Positions 1 through 4,979 of a stretch of DNA of 13,887 bases are shown here, piece after piece. The stretch comes from an uncultured Clostridia bacterium. GTDB lineage: Bacteria > Bacillota > Clostridia > TANB77 > CAG-508. Location: positions 1-13,887 of the forward strand of contig CAKPDW010000036.1 of assembly GCA_934149115.1 (NCBI GenBank), given 5' to 3'. Numbering within the stretch: position 1 is the stretch's first letter; every line of letters starts with the position of its first letter. The notes beneath the pieces were generated by a model. That model was not told where the DNA came from. It did not search any database and saw only the letters and a list, made by a program, of their open reading frames with translations. Both the position numbers and the translations under genes were made by a program.

Positions 1-105
1 CCTCAACGTACTAATGTACGCCTCCGGAATTCAGGGGAAATTTGCCTTGTAATATAAACATTCTAATCAAAATCAGTGCATTAAAATTTAATTCTTTCCC
101 AACCT
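1..105. repeat. Left copy of palindromic dispersed repeat, cut by the window edge
   Basis: This stretch resembles the right half of the large palindrome at 12140-12199. Both copies have GTAC-rich centres, then an ATTCAGGGG-type arm, then TTTGCCTTG. A shared 19-nt block, TTTAATTCTTTCCCAACCT, follows at 87-105 and again at 12211-12229. The left copy has about 35 extra bases between the palindrome arm and the 19-nt block. The matching left arm would lie before base 1. I see no coding sequence here. It is probably a non-autonomous intergenic repeat family; whether it marks an island boundary is inference. Confidence 0.6.
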
Positions 106-140
106 GCTGACAGGAGAGAGTGACACTCACACCAACGAAG

Positions 141-168
141 TTGTGTAGAGGAGCACAGTGTGCTCCAT
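141..168. repeat. Short hairpin repeat, copy 1
   Basis: GGAGCAC (150-156) and GTGCTCC (160-166) form a perfect 7-bp stem with a 3-nt AGT loop. The whole block, from TTGTGTAGAG to CTCCAT, recurs at 648-675 with one change in the stem. The two copies flank the par-like locus on either side. The function is unknown; it looks like a dispersed intergenic repeat. Confidence 0.55.
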
Positions 169-222
169 ATAAAAATAAATATTAATAAAAAATTCATTTT
201 AGAATAAACTAATATTAGGTGT

Positions 223-251
223 TTGACATTTATAAATTTGTTTGTTATAAT
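223..251 (+). promoter_or_regulatory. Consensus promoter of the antisense RNA
   Basis: TTGACA at 223-228 and TATAAT at 246-251 are separated by exactly 17 bp, a perfect match to the housekeeping consensus. Initiation would fall near 258, so the transcript runs across the start-region repeat and into the terminator at 293-323. A consensus promoter on such a short RNA fits an abundant antitoxin RNA. No ORF of note follows it. Confidence 0.8.
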
Positions 252-264
252 ACCATTAGCTAGC

Positions 265-292
265 AAATCATAGGATGTCATAAGATTTGCAC
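265..292. repeat. Direct repeat copy A shared by antisense RNA and peptide gene
   Basis: AAATCATAGGATGTCAT (265-281) plus ATTTGCAC (285-292) recur at 444-460 and 465-472. Three to four unmatched bases separate the two blocks in each copy. This copy lies inside the antisense RNA. It also creates a spurious minus-strand start codon at 281, which yields a 66-codon frame beginning MTSYDL that I do not regard as a gene. Confidence 0.85.
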
Positions 293-323
293 AGAGATAT
301 GTGTCCGCATATCTCTTTTTTTT
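293..323 (+). terminator. Terminator of the antisense RNA
   Basis: A 9-bp stem (293-301 with 308-316) closes a 6-nt loop, TGTCCG (302-307), and runs into eight T residues (316-323). The loop is the exact reverse complement of CGGACA in the loop of the peptide mRNA terminator at 341-360. Confidence 0.85.
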
Positions 324-330
324 AGGCTTA

Positions 331-361
331 AAAAGAAAAAAGGCGGTTGTCCGTCCGCCTT
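331..361 (-). terminator. Terminator of the peptide mRNA
   Basis: On the minus strand, AGGCGG pairs with CCGCCT (arms 355-360 and 341-346, plus one further A-T pair) around loop ACGGACAA. A run of T residues interrupted by one C follows (340 down to 331). It lies just after the peptide stop codon. Its loop holds CGGACA, complementary to the antisense RNA loop, so the two RNAs could start pairing by a 6-bp loop-loop kiss. Confidence 0.8.
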
Positions 362-367
362 CAAAGA

Positions 368-460
368 TTATTCTTTGATTGTGTTTTCTTGACTTTCGTT
401 GTCTTTATTACTATAAAGTAATAATACAATTAATCGCCAAATTAAATCATAGGATGTCAT
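368..460 (-). CDS. 30-aa candidate type I toxin-like peptide
   Basis: A 30-residue peptide beginning MTSYDL. Residues 6-16 (LIWRLIVLLLY) are hydrophobic, short for a full membrane span and broken by one Arg. The C-terminal half is hydrophilic and charged. The start is supported by AGGAGGT on the minus strand (471-477) about 10 bases upstream, a promoter at 512-540 and a terminator right after the stop. The predicted mRNA is about 175 nt. A hydrophobic head plus charged tail, under a complementary short RNA, fits membrane-active type I toxins such as Fst or the TxpA/holin-like group. I do not recognise it as a member of a named family, and toxicity is inference. It is too short for most gene callers. 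Confidence 0.65.
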   Translation of the reverse strand: MTSYDLIWRLIVLLLYSNKDNESQENTIKE

Positions 461-472
461 TGCAATTTGCAC
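444..472. repeat. Direct repeat copy B over the peptide start and RBS
   Basis: This is the second copy of the 17-nt plus 8-nt repeat. Here the 17-nt block covers the minus-strand start codon and first codons, and the 8-nt block lies next to AGGAGG. Pairing with the antisense RNA would therefore cover the ribosome loading site, the same role as the DRa/DRb repeats of pAD1 par. Confidence 0.85.
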
Positions 473-511
473 CTCCTTTCGCAAGTAATACCTTGTAAAA
501 GGTTGGCAAAC

Positions 512-540
512 ATTATATATTATTAATCTTTATTTGTCTA
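512..540 (-). promoter_or_regulatory. Promoter of the peptide gene
   Basis: On the minus strand, TAGACA (535-540) and TATAAT (512-517) are spaced 17 bp apart. Transcription would start near 505, leaving a leader of about 45 nt before the ATG at 460. Confidence 0.75.
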
Positions 541-594
541 CTTATTTAGCAGTATTTTCCAGTTAACATTATAGCTGTCACGGAGACGTTCTTC

Positions 595-641
595 TTGACA
601 AGTAGGATTCTAATTGAAATCCTTACCTGTCAATGGTAACG
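595..641. repeat. Dispersed repeat with imperfect palindrome, copy 1
   Basis: Bases 606-641 match 13516-13551 at 34 of 36 positions, ending CCTGTCAATGGTAACG. In this copy, TTGACAAGTAGGATT (595-609) pairs imperfectly with AATCCTTACCTGTCAA (618-633) around an 8-nt loop. No coding capacity is seen. It looks like an intergenic repeat family; function unknown. Confidence 0.55.
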
Positions 642-647
642 ATAAAA

Positions 648-675
648 TTGTGTAGAGGAGCACAGTGTACTCCAT
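648..675. repeat. Short hairpin repeat, copy 2
   Basis: This is the second copy of the block at 141-168. Its stem, GGAGCAC with GTACTCC, carries one mismatch. It lies just beyond the tRNA terminator. Confidence 0.5.
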
Positions 676-710
676 AAAAAAACAACTTGTATCAAAAATA
701 CAAGTTGTTT
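676..710 (-). terminator. Terminator of the initiator tRNA transcript
   Basis: A perfect 13-bp stem (680-692 with 698-710) has a 5-nt loop and is followed on the minus strand by a run of T residues (complement of the A-run near 676-682). It sits just after the tRNA 3' end. Confidence 0.8.
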
Positions 711-720
711 AAATAATTTT

Positions 721-796
<76 letters not shown>

Positions 797-828
797 ATGT
801 CAACATGCTTTTTTCAAGCACCAATAAA

Positions 829-858
829 AGTATAACACGGTAATTACTGTCTTGTCAA
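829..858 (-). promoter_or_regulatory. Promoter of the initiator tRNA
   Basis: On the minus strand, TTGACA (853-858) and TATACT (829-834) are 18 bp apart, giving a start near 822 and a short leader before the tRNA at 796. Confidence 0.7.
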
Positions 859-931
859 TATAAATATATGCAAAAATTTTAAAAAAATACCAAAAAATTA
901 TTATTTTACTACAATTGATTTTACAATTGCA

Positions 932-960
932 TTGATTTTTAGAGATTTTCGTGATATTAT
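932..960 (+). promoter_or_regulatory. Predicted promoter of the three-gene unit
   Basis: TTGATT (932-937) and TATTAT (955-960) have a 17-bp spacer. The start would fall near 967, about 120 nt upstream of the first gene. Confidence 0.55.
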
Positions 961-980
961 ATTAACATAACACATTAACA

Positions 981-1004
981 ATTATGAAATAAAAATTTCA
1001 TAAT
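981..1004. promoter_or_regulatory. Perfect inverted repeat in the leader (possible operator)
   Basis: ATTATGAAAT (981-990) and ATTTCATAAT (995-1004) form a perfect 10-bp inverted repeat with an AAAA centre, just after the predicted start site. There is no T-run, so it is not a terminator. A related TTATGAAA/TTTCATAA-type pair occurs at 3895-3923 before the second pilin gene, which could mean a shared regulator, though AT-rich DNA makes chance similarity easy. Confidence 0.4.
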
Positions 1005-1085
1005 GCAAGCAAAAGTCTAAAAGGAGAGTGATAATTTAAAAAAGTTTGCAACAACGAGGAATAACAAAATAAGGAGGATGACATC

Positions 1086-1265
1086 GTGTTACAGATTCAA
1101 ACAAAATCAATTGACATTTGTCGGATTAGCAAATTACTTGTAAAGTATAATATTAAAGCAAGTATAACTGATTCGGCAATTACACTGGATGGAGACGTTT
1201 CAGAGGATTTACTGTCTAAACTTTGTAATGAAATAAACATCATAAAAGTTCAAAATTTCATATGA
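1086..1265 (+). CDS. Small hypothetical protein (59 aa), GTG start
   Basis: Translation starts at GTG 1086, eight bases after AAGGAGG. An ATG at 1079 directly abuts the Shine-Dalgarno and opens a short different frame, so I reject it. The 59-residue product has no signal peptide or membrane span and alternates strand-like and helix-like segments. Its pattern (a Ser-Ile start, a basic helix, ITLDGD, then a helix) resembles residues 14-65 of the 487-aa protein at 1580-3043, suggesting a shared small domain. The TGA stop overlaps the next ATG (ATGA at 1262-1265), so translation is probably coupled to the Spo0A-C-like gene. The function is not recognised; an accessory or binding subunit is only a guess. 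Confidence 0.6.
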   Translation: MLQIQTKSIDICRISKLLVKYNIKASITDSAITLDGDVSEDLLSKLCNEINIIKVQNFI

Positions 1266-1564
1266 ATAAGCTCATGAAACTTTCACGAGAATATTCCCCA
1301 GATGAAGTAAAAGCTGAAAAGCTTTTAAAATTATTTGGTTTTGATATCAACAAAAATGGTGTGCAGTATCTACTAAAAGCAATAATTTCTTCTCCAACGA
1401 AAGGTTATTTCAATATGGAGACCCTATGTAAAGAAATTTCAAAAGAGGAAAATGTTGATAAAGATGAGGTAAAACGCCTTATTGTAGCAAGAGTGAAAGA
1501 AAACTTTGGCATTAGAAAAGCAAATACCATTGATTTAATTCGCTTAATCAATATTTTTTTATAA
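1262..1564 (+). CDS. Stand-alone Spo0A C-terminal-like protein (100 aa)
   Basis: This 100-residue, largely helical protein is spaced like the DNA-binding domain of the sporulation regulator Spo0A. FGFDINKNGVQYLLKAI (25-41) mirrors the G..(x)..G.xYL..AI helix of Spo0A-C. METLCKEIS (52-60) corresponds to the helix before the recognition helix, and DKDEVKRLIVARV (66-78) matches the V-E-R-x-I-R recognition-helix region. There is no receiver domain, so it would not be a phosphorelay target itself. It may be a DNA-binding protein acting locally. The start overlaps the upstream stop by four bases, and the 487-aa gene follows after 15 bases. The family assignment comes from recalled pattern similarity and is moderate; a generic helix-turn-helix protein is the alternative. 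Confidence 0.55.
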   Translation: MNKLMKLSREYSPDEVKAEKLLKLFGFDINKNGVQYLLKAIISSPTKGYFNMETLCKEISKEENVDKDEVKRLIVARVKENFGIRKANTIDLIRLINIFL

Positions 1565-1579
1565 GACAGGAGGACAACA

Positions 1580-3043
1580 ATGAAGAAAATAACTTTTAAT
1601 GTAAGCAAACAAAAAAATTATTCAATAGCAACATTAATCAAAGAGATTAATAAAATTTCTTGCCGGATCAATATTGATTTTGAAAATGAAATCATAACAG
1701 TAGAAAATATTGATGACAACGCCATTGATTCAGTCATTTTGTTAGTAGACAAATATTATTCAGTTCTTAGTGCAAACATCGATAACACACTTGAAGAAGA
1801 TGTAGAATCACAGGAAGTATCTGAAGATACAGAACAGAATACTAAATCCGAAAATCAGGAAACGATTGCAGAATCTGAAATCGAAGTAGAAACTGAAACA
1901 AAAGCAGAAGAAGAAAGTGCAACTAACGAACAGCCTACAGTTTTGGAACCACAATCACCAGATGATTTAATCATCAAAAAAGTTGCATTCCAAAATCAAT
2001 ATATCGAAGAATTACTTGAAAAGTATGCAAGAACAATATATTGGGGAATGTACAAAATGAACATTCCAGAAAGAGAAATTGGTAACTATATTTATACATC
2101 TATGAGAGAAATTTCATTCAGATATAACTATAAATTCCGACGTGAAGAAAAAAACTTCTCAATAGGAGATATAGTTGAATGTTTCTATGGATTTCATTTA
2201 AAAGGTGAAATCAATGGGGATGCTATACCGGTAGTTGTATGTGATATTCGACCAAATGGAATGGCGTATGTAGTGCCTGCGACAAGAATGAAACAAAGTG
2301 GAAGGATTACATCCAGATCTTATATAGTATTTGATGTGCCAGAAGATGTAGTATGCGAAGAAAGATACCAAGACTATGGAACAGTCTTATTAGACAAAGG
2401 ACGATATGTAAAAATAGAACGACTAGATAAAGTAGTTGGACAAACAACACCAGAGTTCTTTGAAAAAATCCTGAAAATATTAGCAGGAACATTTGATTTT
2501 ACCAAGAACTTAGAAAACTACTATCACCCAATCGGACTCGATGATGATTCAGAGGAAGATTCTGAAAATGCAGAAGCGATTTCAATGAGTGAAACAGAAA
2601 CTAAGGTACAAGAAGAAACAATCAAAAACATTGGCTGTACATCAGAAAAATCAGATGCAAAAGAAACTGAAAAAGCTGATGCACAAGCCGAAATCAAAAA
2701 GATTGTTGGACCTGCATTAGAAAAAGTAAATCCTTCGATACCAGCAGAAAAACAGGTTAAGCAGTTCTTAGATGAAATCGGAATGTCAACCTCAGAGGTT
2801 ATTACAGTAGCTTTTGTTGGATCATGCAAACTTAAACAATTAACACAAACAATCGACTATTCATCTGTCGCAAAGTGGATAAATGTGAAATTATTTGCGA
2901 ACTCTGCAGTAACAAATAAAGAAATCAAAGATACAATGCGAGAGGAATGGAAAAAATGGTTAAAAAAATATCCTGAATTAACAGAAAAATGTCCAAAAAT
3001 CAGATTTACAGCATTACTCAAAGTATTTGCTGAAAAATTCTAA
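1580..3043 (+). CDS. 487-aa protein with central MazF/PemK-like domain
   Basis: The N-terminal 65 residues form a small mixed domain resembling the 59-aa protein at 1086. Residues 70-125 are a very acidic linker rich in Glu, Ser and Thr. Residues 135-190 are helical and basic. Residues 194-303 follow the order of MazF/PemK toxins: SIGDIVE near the start, then IPVVVCDIR, MAYVVPATR, and a C-terminal ERLDKVVGQTTPEFFEKIL resembling the R-x-x-x-K/G-x-L/helix ending of MazF. A second acidic linker (320-372) leads to a Lys-rich helical end (385-487). No signal peptide or membrane span is seen. MazF folds occur as endoribonucleases and as non-catalytic domains; I cannot tell which this is, and there is no separate antitoxin. 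It ends the three-gene unit, with a hairpin 20 bases later. AGGAGG at 1568-1573 sets the start. Confidence 0.6.
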   Translation: MKKITFNVSKQKNYSIATLIKEINKISCRINIDFENEIITVENIDDNAIDSVILLVDKYYSVLSANIDNTLEEDVESQEVSEDTEQNTKSENQETIAESEIEVETETKAEEESATNEQPTVLEPQSPDDLIIKKVAFQNQYIEELLEKYARTIYWGMYKMNIPEREIGNYIYTSMREISFRYNYKFRREEKNFSIGDIVECFYGFHLKGEINGDAIPVVVCDIRPNGMAYVVPATRMKQSGRITSRSYIVFDVPEDVVCEERYQDYGTVLLDKGRYVKIERLDKVVGQTTPEFFEKILKILAGTFDFTKNLENYYHPIGLDDDSEEDSENAEAISMSETETKVQEETIKNIGCTSEKSDAKETEKADAQAEIKKIVGPALEKVNPSIPAEKQVKQFLDEIGMSTSEVITVAFVGSCKLKQLTQTIDYSSVAKWINVKLFANSAVTNKEIKDTMREEWKKWLKKYPELTEKCPKIRFTALLKVFAEKF

Positions 3044-3063
3044 ACATTAATCTGTTAAAAGAC

Positions 3064-3101
3064 ACAAACAAGGCAAGAGAAAATTCTCTTGCCTTGTTTG
3101 T
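3064..3101 (+). terminator. Strong hairpin ending the three-gene unit
   Basis: A perfect 17-bp stem (3064-3080 with 3085-3101) closes a 4-nt loop. The T-tract after it is weak (TTTGTTG), but stem strength and position favour a terminator. Confidence 0.65.
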
Positions 3102-3178
3102 TGCAATAAAAAAAGCATTAATTTAACTCAAAAATAAGAACAAAAAGACGTAAAAATTAAAAAAAACTTAAAAAACTA

Positions 3179-3207
3179 TGTACAAAAAAATTTTTTTATG
3201 CTAAACT
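3179..3207 (+). promoter_or_regulatory. Possible promoter of the first pilin gene
   Basis: TGTACA (3179-3184) lies 17 bp from TAAACT (3202-3207), which has a TG extension at 3199-3200. It would give a leader of about 48 nt. The match is modest and the region is extremely AT-rich. Confidence 0.35.
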
Positions 3208-3261
3208 AAAAGTGTATAAAAGTAAAAAAATGATTAAGTCAATATAAAAGGAGGAAAAATT

Positions 3262-3624
3262 ATGAAGAAAAAGACAATAGTTAAAGTAATGTCTGTTGCT
3301 CTTATGGTAGCAATGATTGCATTATGTATAAACAATGTCGCATTAGCTACAGATACAATACCAACAGGAACAACAAGTAATACATCATCAACATTTAGTA
3401 GAATATTAAGTGTTATATTAGGTATTACTCAAGTAATTGGTATGGCAATAGCTGTTATCATGTTAATAGTATTGGCTATAAAATATATTTCTGCAGCTCC
3501 TAGTGAAAAAGCTGAAATTAAGAAATCTGCTGTTGTTTACATAGTTGGTGCAGTTGTTTTATTCGCAGCATCAGGACTTCTAGAAATTATCAAACAATTT
3601 GCTAAAGACAACATCAAAAAATAA
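3262..3624 (+). CDS. VirB2/TrbC-type pilin 1
   Basis: A 120-aa T4SS major-pilin-like protein. Residues 1-29 form a signal peptide (KKK start, hydrophobic core, ALA at 27-29). The mature 91 residues have a Ser/Thr-rich N-terminus, a membrane helix at about 48-73, a short charged loop KYISAAPSEKAEIKK (74-88), a second helix (88-110) and a basic tail. Two helices joined by a short polar loop is the VirB2/TrbC fold: such proteins sit in the membrane and are extracted to polymerise as pili. The loop motif is nearly identical in pilin 3 (4338) and recognisable in the other two. AAAGGAGG precedes the ATG. The gene is alone between two terminators, so it may be expressed at a different level from the core operon. 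Confidence 0.8.
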   Translation: MKKKTIVKVMSVALMVAMIALCINNVALATDTIPTGTTSNTSSTFSRILSVILGITQVIGMAIAVIMLIVLAIKYISAAPSEKAEIKKSAVVYIVGAVVLFAASGLLEIIKQFAKDNIKK

Positions 3625-3631
3625 ACAGAAT

Positions 3632-3670
3632 AAAAAAAGGGTTATCATTTTTTTATGATGACCTTTTTTT
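3632..3670 (+). terminator. Terminator after pilin 1
   Basis: GGTTATCAT (3640-3648) pairs with ATGATGACC (3655-3663) with one G-T wobble, extended by flanking A/T runs and followed by T residues to 3670. Overlapping it is a 13-bp perfect inverted repeat (3666-3678 with 3698-3710) of unknown role. Confidence 0.8.
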
Positions 3671-3962
3671 ATCTTATAGAAAGTTATCTGAATTTTTTAT
3701 AAGATAAAAATAACAGTGCACAAAAATTTGCTTTGCAAATTTTGCACACGAACAAAGACGTGGACTTTAAAATGGTATAATGAGTAAAAATGTTTTAAAT
3801 GCCCACTTTTGTTCTGTGAGAGAAAATTATGTAATCACTTGCTAATCAATATAAAATTTGAAGCAAGAATAAATTTATATAAAAAGATAAAACTAATTTA
3901 TGAAAAAAATCATTTCATAAATTTTTGACAATTTAAAAATTTCGCAAAAAGAAGGTGAGAAC
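3671..3962. other. Gene-free regulatory gap before pilin 2
   Basis: No ORF is supported in the roughly 340 bases between pilin genes 1 and 2. The stretch is crowded with inverted repeats. A hairpin AAAATTTGC/GCAAATTTT lies at 3723-3743, extended by GTGC/GCAC. An imperfect GAACAAA..GTGG / CCAC..TTTGTTC pair (3750-3763 and 3803-3814) brackets the promoter. An AATTTATGAAA/TTTCATAAATT pair (3895-3905 and 3913-3923) lies in the leader. The leader before the pilin 2 start is about 175 nt, long for this region. Confidence 0.5.
3773..3781 (+). promoter_or_regulatory. Extended -10 promoter for pilins 2 and 3
   Basis: TGGTATAAT (3773-3781) is a perfect extended -10 element. No good -35 box lies upstream, as is common for this promoter type. 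It sits at the centre of the GAACAAA..GTGG inverted repeat, so a dimeric regulator bound there would contact or occlude it. Confidence 0.55.
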
Positions 3963-4325
3963 ATGCAAAAAAAACTTTTGAAAATTATAGAAATTTCAAT
4001 AACATTAATATTTATAATAACTATATGTACTAGTACATATGCAGCTACAATGGATCCAGAATCAATAGTTAGCAATCCAACACAAACAGGAGTATCATCA
4101 TTATATGAATTAGGAAATACAATACTAGGAATTATCCAATACATTGGAGGAGGAGTAGCAGTAATAGCTACATTTGTTCTAGCAATAAGATATTTGTATA
4201 GCACTCCAGATGATAAAGCAGAAGTAAAAAAGAAACTAATTCCATATATAATGGGAGGAGTCATGGTTTTTGGAGCAGTCTTACTAGTAAGAATAGTTGA
4301 AACATTTGTAAAAGATATAACATAA
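3963..4325 (+). CDS. VirB2/TrbC-type pilin 2
   Basis: A 120-aa pilin-like protein. The signal peptide ends near TYA (25-27). A polar segment (28-50) precedes a Gly-rich membrane helix at about 52-76 (IGGGVAVIATFVLAI), then the loop RYLYSTPDDKAEVKK (76-90) and a second helix (92-115). The loop motif places it with pilins 1 and 3, but it is the most divergent of those three: TPDD replaces APS[ED], and a Pro lies in the second helix, as in TPDE-bearing pilin 4. AGAAGGTGAGA lies just before the ATG, a weaker ribosome site than its neighbours have. Pilin 3 follows after 12 bases and probably shares the transcript. It could be a minor or tip subunit; nothing in the sequence decides this. Confidence 0.75.
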   Translation: MQKKLLKIIEISITLIFIITICTSTYAATMDPESIVSNPTQTGVSSLYELGNTILGIIQYIGGGVAVIATFVLAIRYLYSTPDDKAEVKKKLIPYIMGGVMVFGAVLLVRIVETFVKDIT

Positions 4326-4337
4326 TGGAGGGCACAT

Positions 4338-4694
4338 ATGAAAATAAAAAAGAATAAAATTTTAACATTGATATCATTGTTTATAATGTTAATAATAGTA
4401 CTATCAAATGTAGCATTTGCAACCAGTGGAATAAAGCCAAATGCAGAAGCAGCTGGAATAGCAAGCTTTTCCAAAGCAATGACAGTAACAATTGGACTTT
4501 TCCAAATAGTAGCAATAGGAATGGGAGCAATAATGCTTATAGTACTTGCAATTAAATATATGTCATCAGCACCAAGCGACAAGGCAGAAATAAAAAAACA
4601 TGCAGTAATATATATAGTAGGTGCATGTATAGCATTTGGAGCATCAGGTGTAGTTCAAATATTAAAAAGATTTACAGTAGAAACATTAAAATAA
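4338..4694 (+). CDS. VirB2/TrbC-type pilin 3
   Basis: A 118-aa pilin-like protein closely related to pilin 1. The signal peptide ends at AFA (26-28). A short mature N-terminus (TSGIKPNAEA) is followed by helix 1 (46-72), the loop KYMSSAPSDKAEIKK (73-87) and helix 2 (88-110). Pilins 1 and 3 share VLAIKY(I/M)S(A/S)APS(E/D)KAEIKK and YIVGA, so they probably arose by duplication and either could be the major subunit. GGAGGG lies 9 bases before the ATG. A terminator follows, separating this gene from the core operon. Confidence 0.8.
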   Translation: MKIKKNKILTLISLFIMLIIVLSNVAFATSGIKPNAEAAGIASFSKAMTVTIGLFQIVAIGMGAIMLIVLAIKYMSSAPSDKAEIKKHAVIYIVGACIAFGASGVVQILKRFTVETLK

Positions 4695-4700
4695 AAAACG

Positions 4701-4737
4701 AAAGATAAGGTTAGAAAAATAATCTTGTCTTTTTTTC
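4701..4737 (+). terminator. Terminator after pilin 3
   Basis: An 11-bp stem including G-T wobbles (4703-4713 with 4720-4730) has a 6-nt loop and a T-run to 4736. Confidence 0.75.
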
Positions 4738-4842
4738 TGTCAAAATCCTAATGAACACTAATTCCAAAGAAAAAATATAAATAGAACAAATCTAAAAATT
4801 TTCAATTTTCAGTAAATTTGTTTGAGCATGAAAATTTATTTT

Positions 4843-4875
4843 ATAATAGAAAAGTCAGCATGACTGTCCTATTAT
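4843..4875. promoter_or_regulatory. Palindrome upstream of the core operon promoter
   Basis: ATAATAG..AGTCA-gca-TGACT..CTATTAT is a symmetrical 33-bp element with two perfectly matched blocks separated by three unpaired bases on each side. It lies about 45 bp upstream of the -35 box and has no T-run. An operator or activator site is the likely reading; no regulator is identified. Confidence 0.4.
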
Positions 4876-4917
4876 ATAAAAAATATATAACAATCCAATT
4901 ACAAATGTAAAAAAATG

Positions 4918-4947
4918 TTGAAAAAGAATAGAAAAGTGTATTATAAT
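4918..4947 (+). promoter_or_regulatory. Promoter of the T4SS core operon
   Basis: TTGAAA (4918-4923) and TATAAT (4942-4947) with an 18-bp spacer give a start near 4954 and a short leader carrying AAGGAGG before the ATG at 4980. No terminator is seen from here to 12079, so the six genes are probably co-transcribed. Confidence 0.65.
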
Positions 4948-4979
4948 TATGATAACTAGTATAATAAGGAGGAGAAGGT

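Larger units (their letters stand above)
258..323 (+). ncRNA. Candidate antisense RNA (RNA II-like antitoxin, about 65 nt)
   Basis: The transcript runs from a predicted start near 258 to the U-tract ending at 323. It contains a 17-nt block (265-281) and an 8-nt block (285-292) that recur at 444-460 and 465-472. Because the peptide gene is read on the other strand, both blocks are perfectly complementary in trans to its mRNA, covering the start codon and the bases just after the Shine-Dalgarno. The 3' end is a 9-bp hairpin with loop UGUCCG. Size, convergent orientation, paired repeats and terminator loop parallel RNA II of the pAD1 par locus. The role is inferred from this complementarity; expression is not shown. 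Confidence 0.7.

Noticed and set aside
81..281. 66-codon minus-strand frame beginning MTSYDL like the small peptide
   Set aside because: The shared start comes only from the direct repeat. This copy lacks AGGAGG, its upstream bases form the antisense RNA terminator on the other strand, and the frame runs into unrelated repeat sequence.
1079..1144. ATG at 1079 as the start of the first small gene
   Set aside because: It abuts the Shine-Dalgarno with no spacing and opens a different frame of about 21 codons. The GTG at 1086 is spaced correctly and gives the ATGA coupling.
3893..4582. 229-codon minus-strand frame opposite pilins 2 and 3
   Set aside because: It is a shadow of two signal-peptide-bearing pilins that have clear motifs, and it lacks a good ribosome site and any coding pattern of its own.
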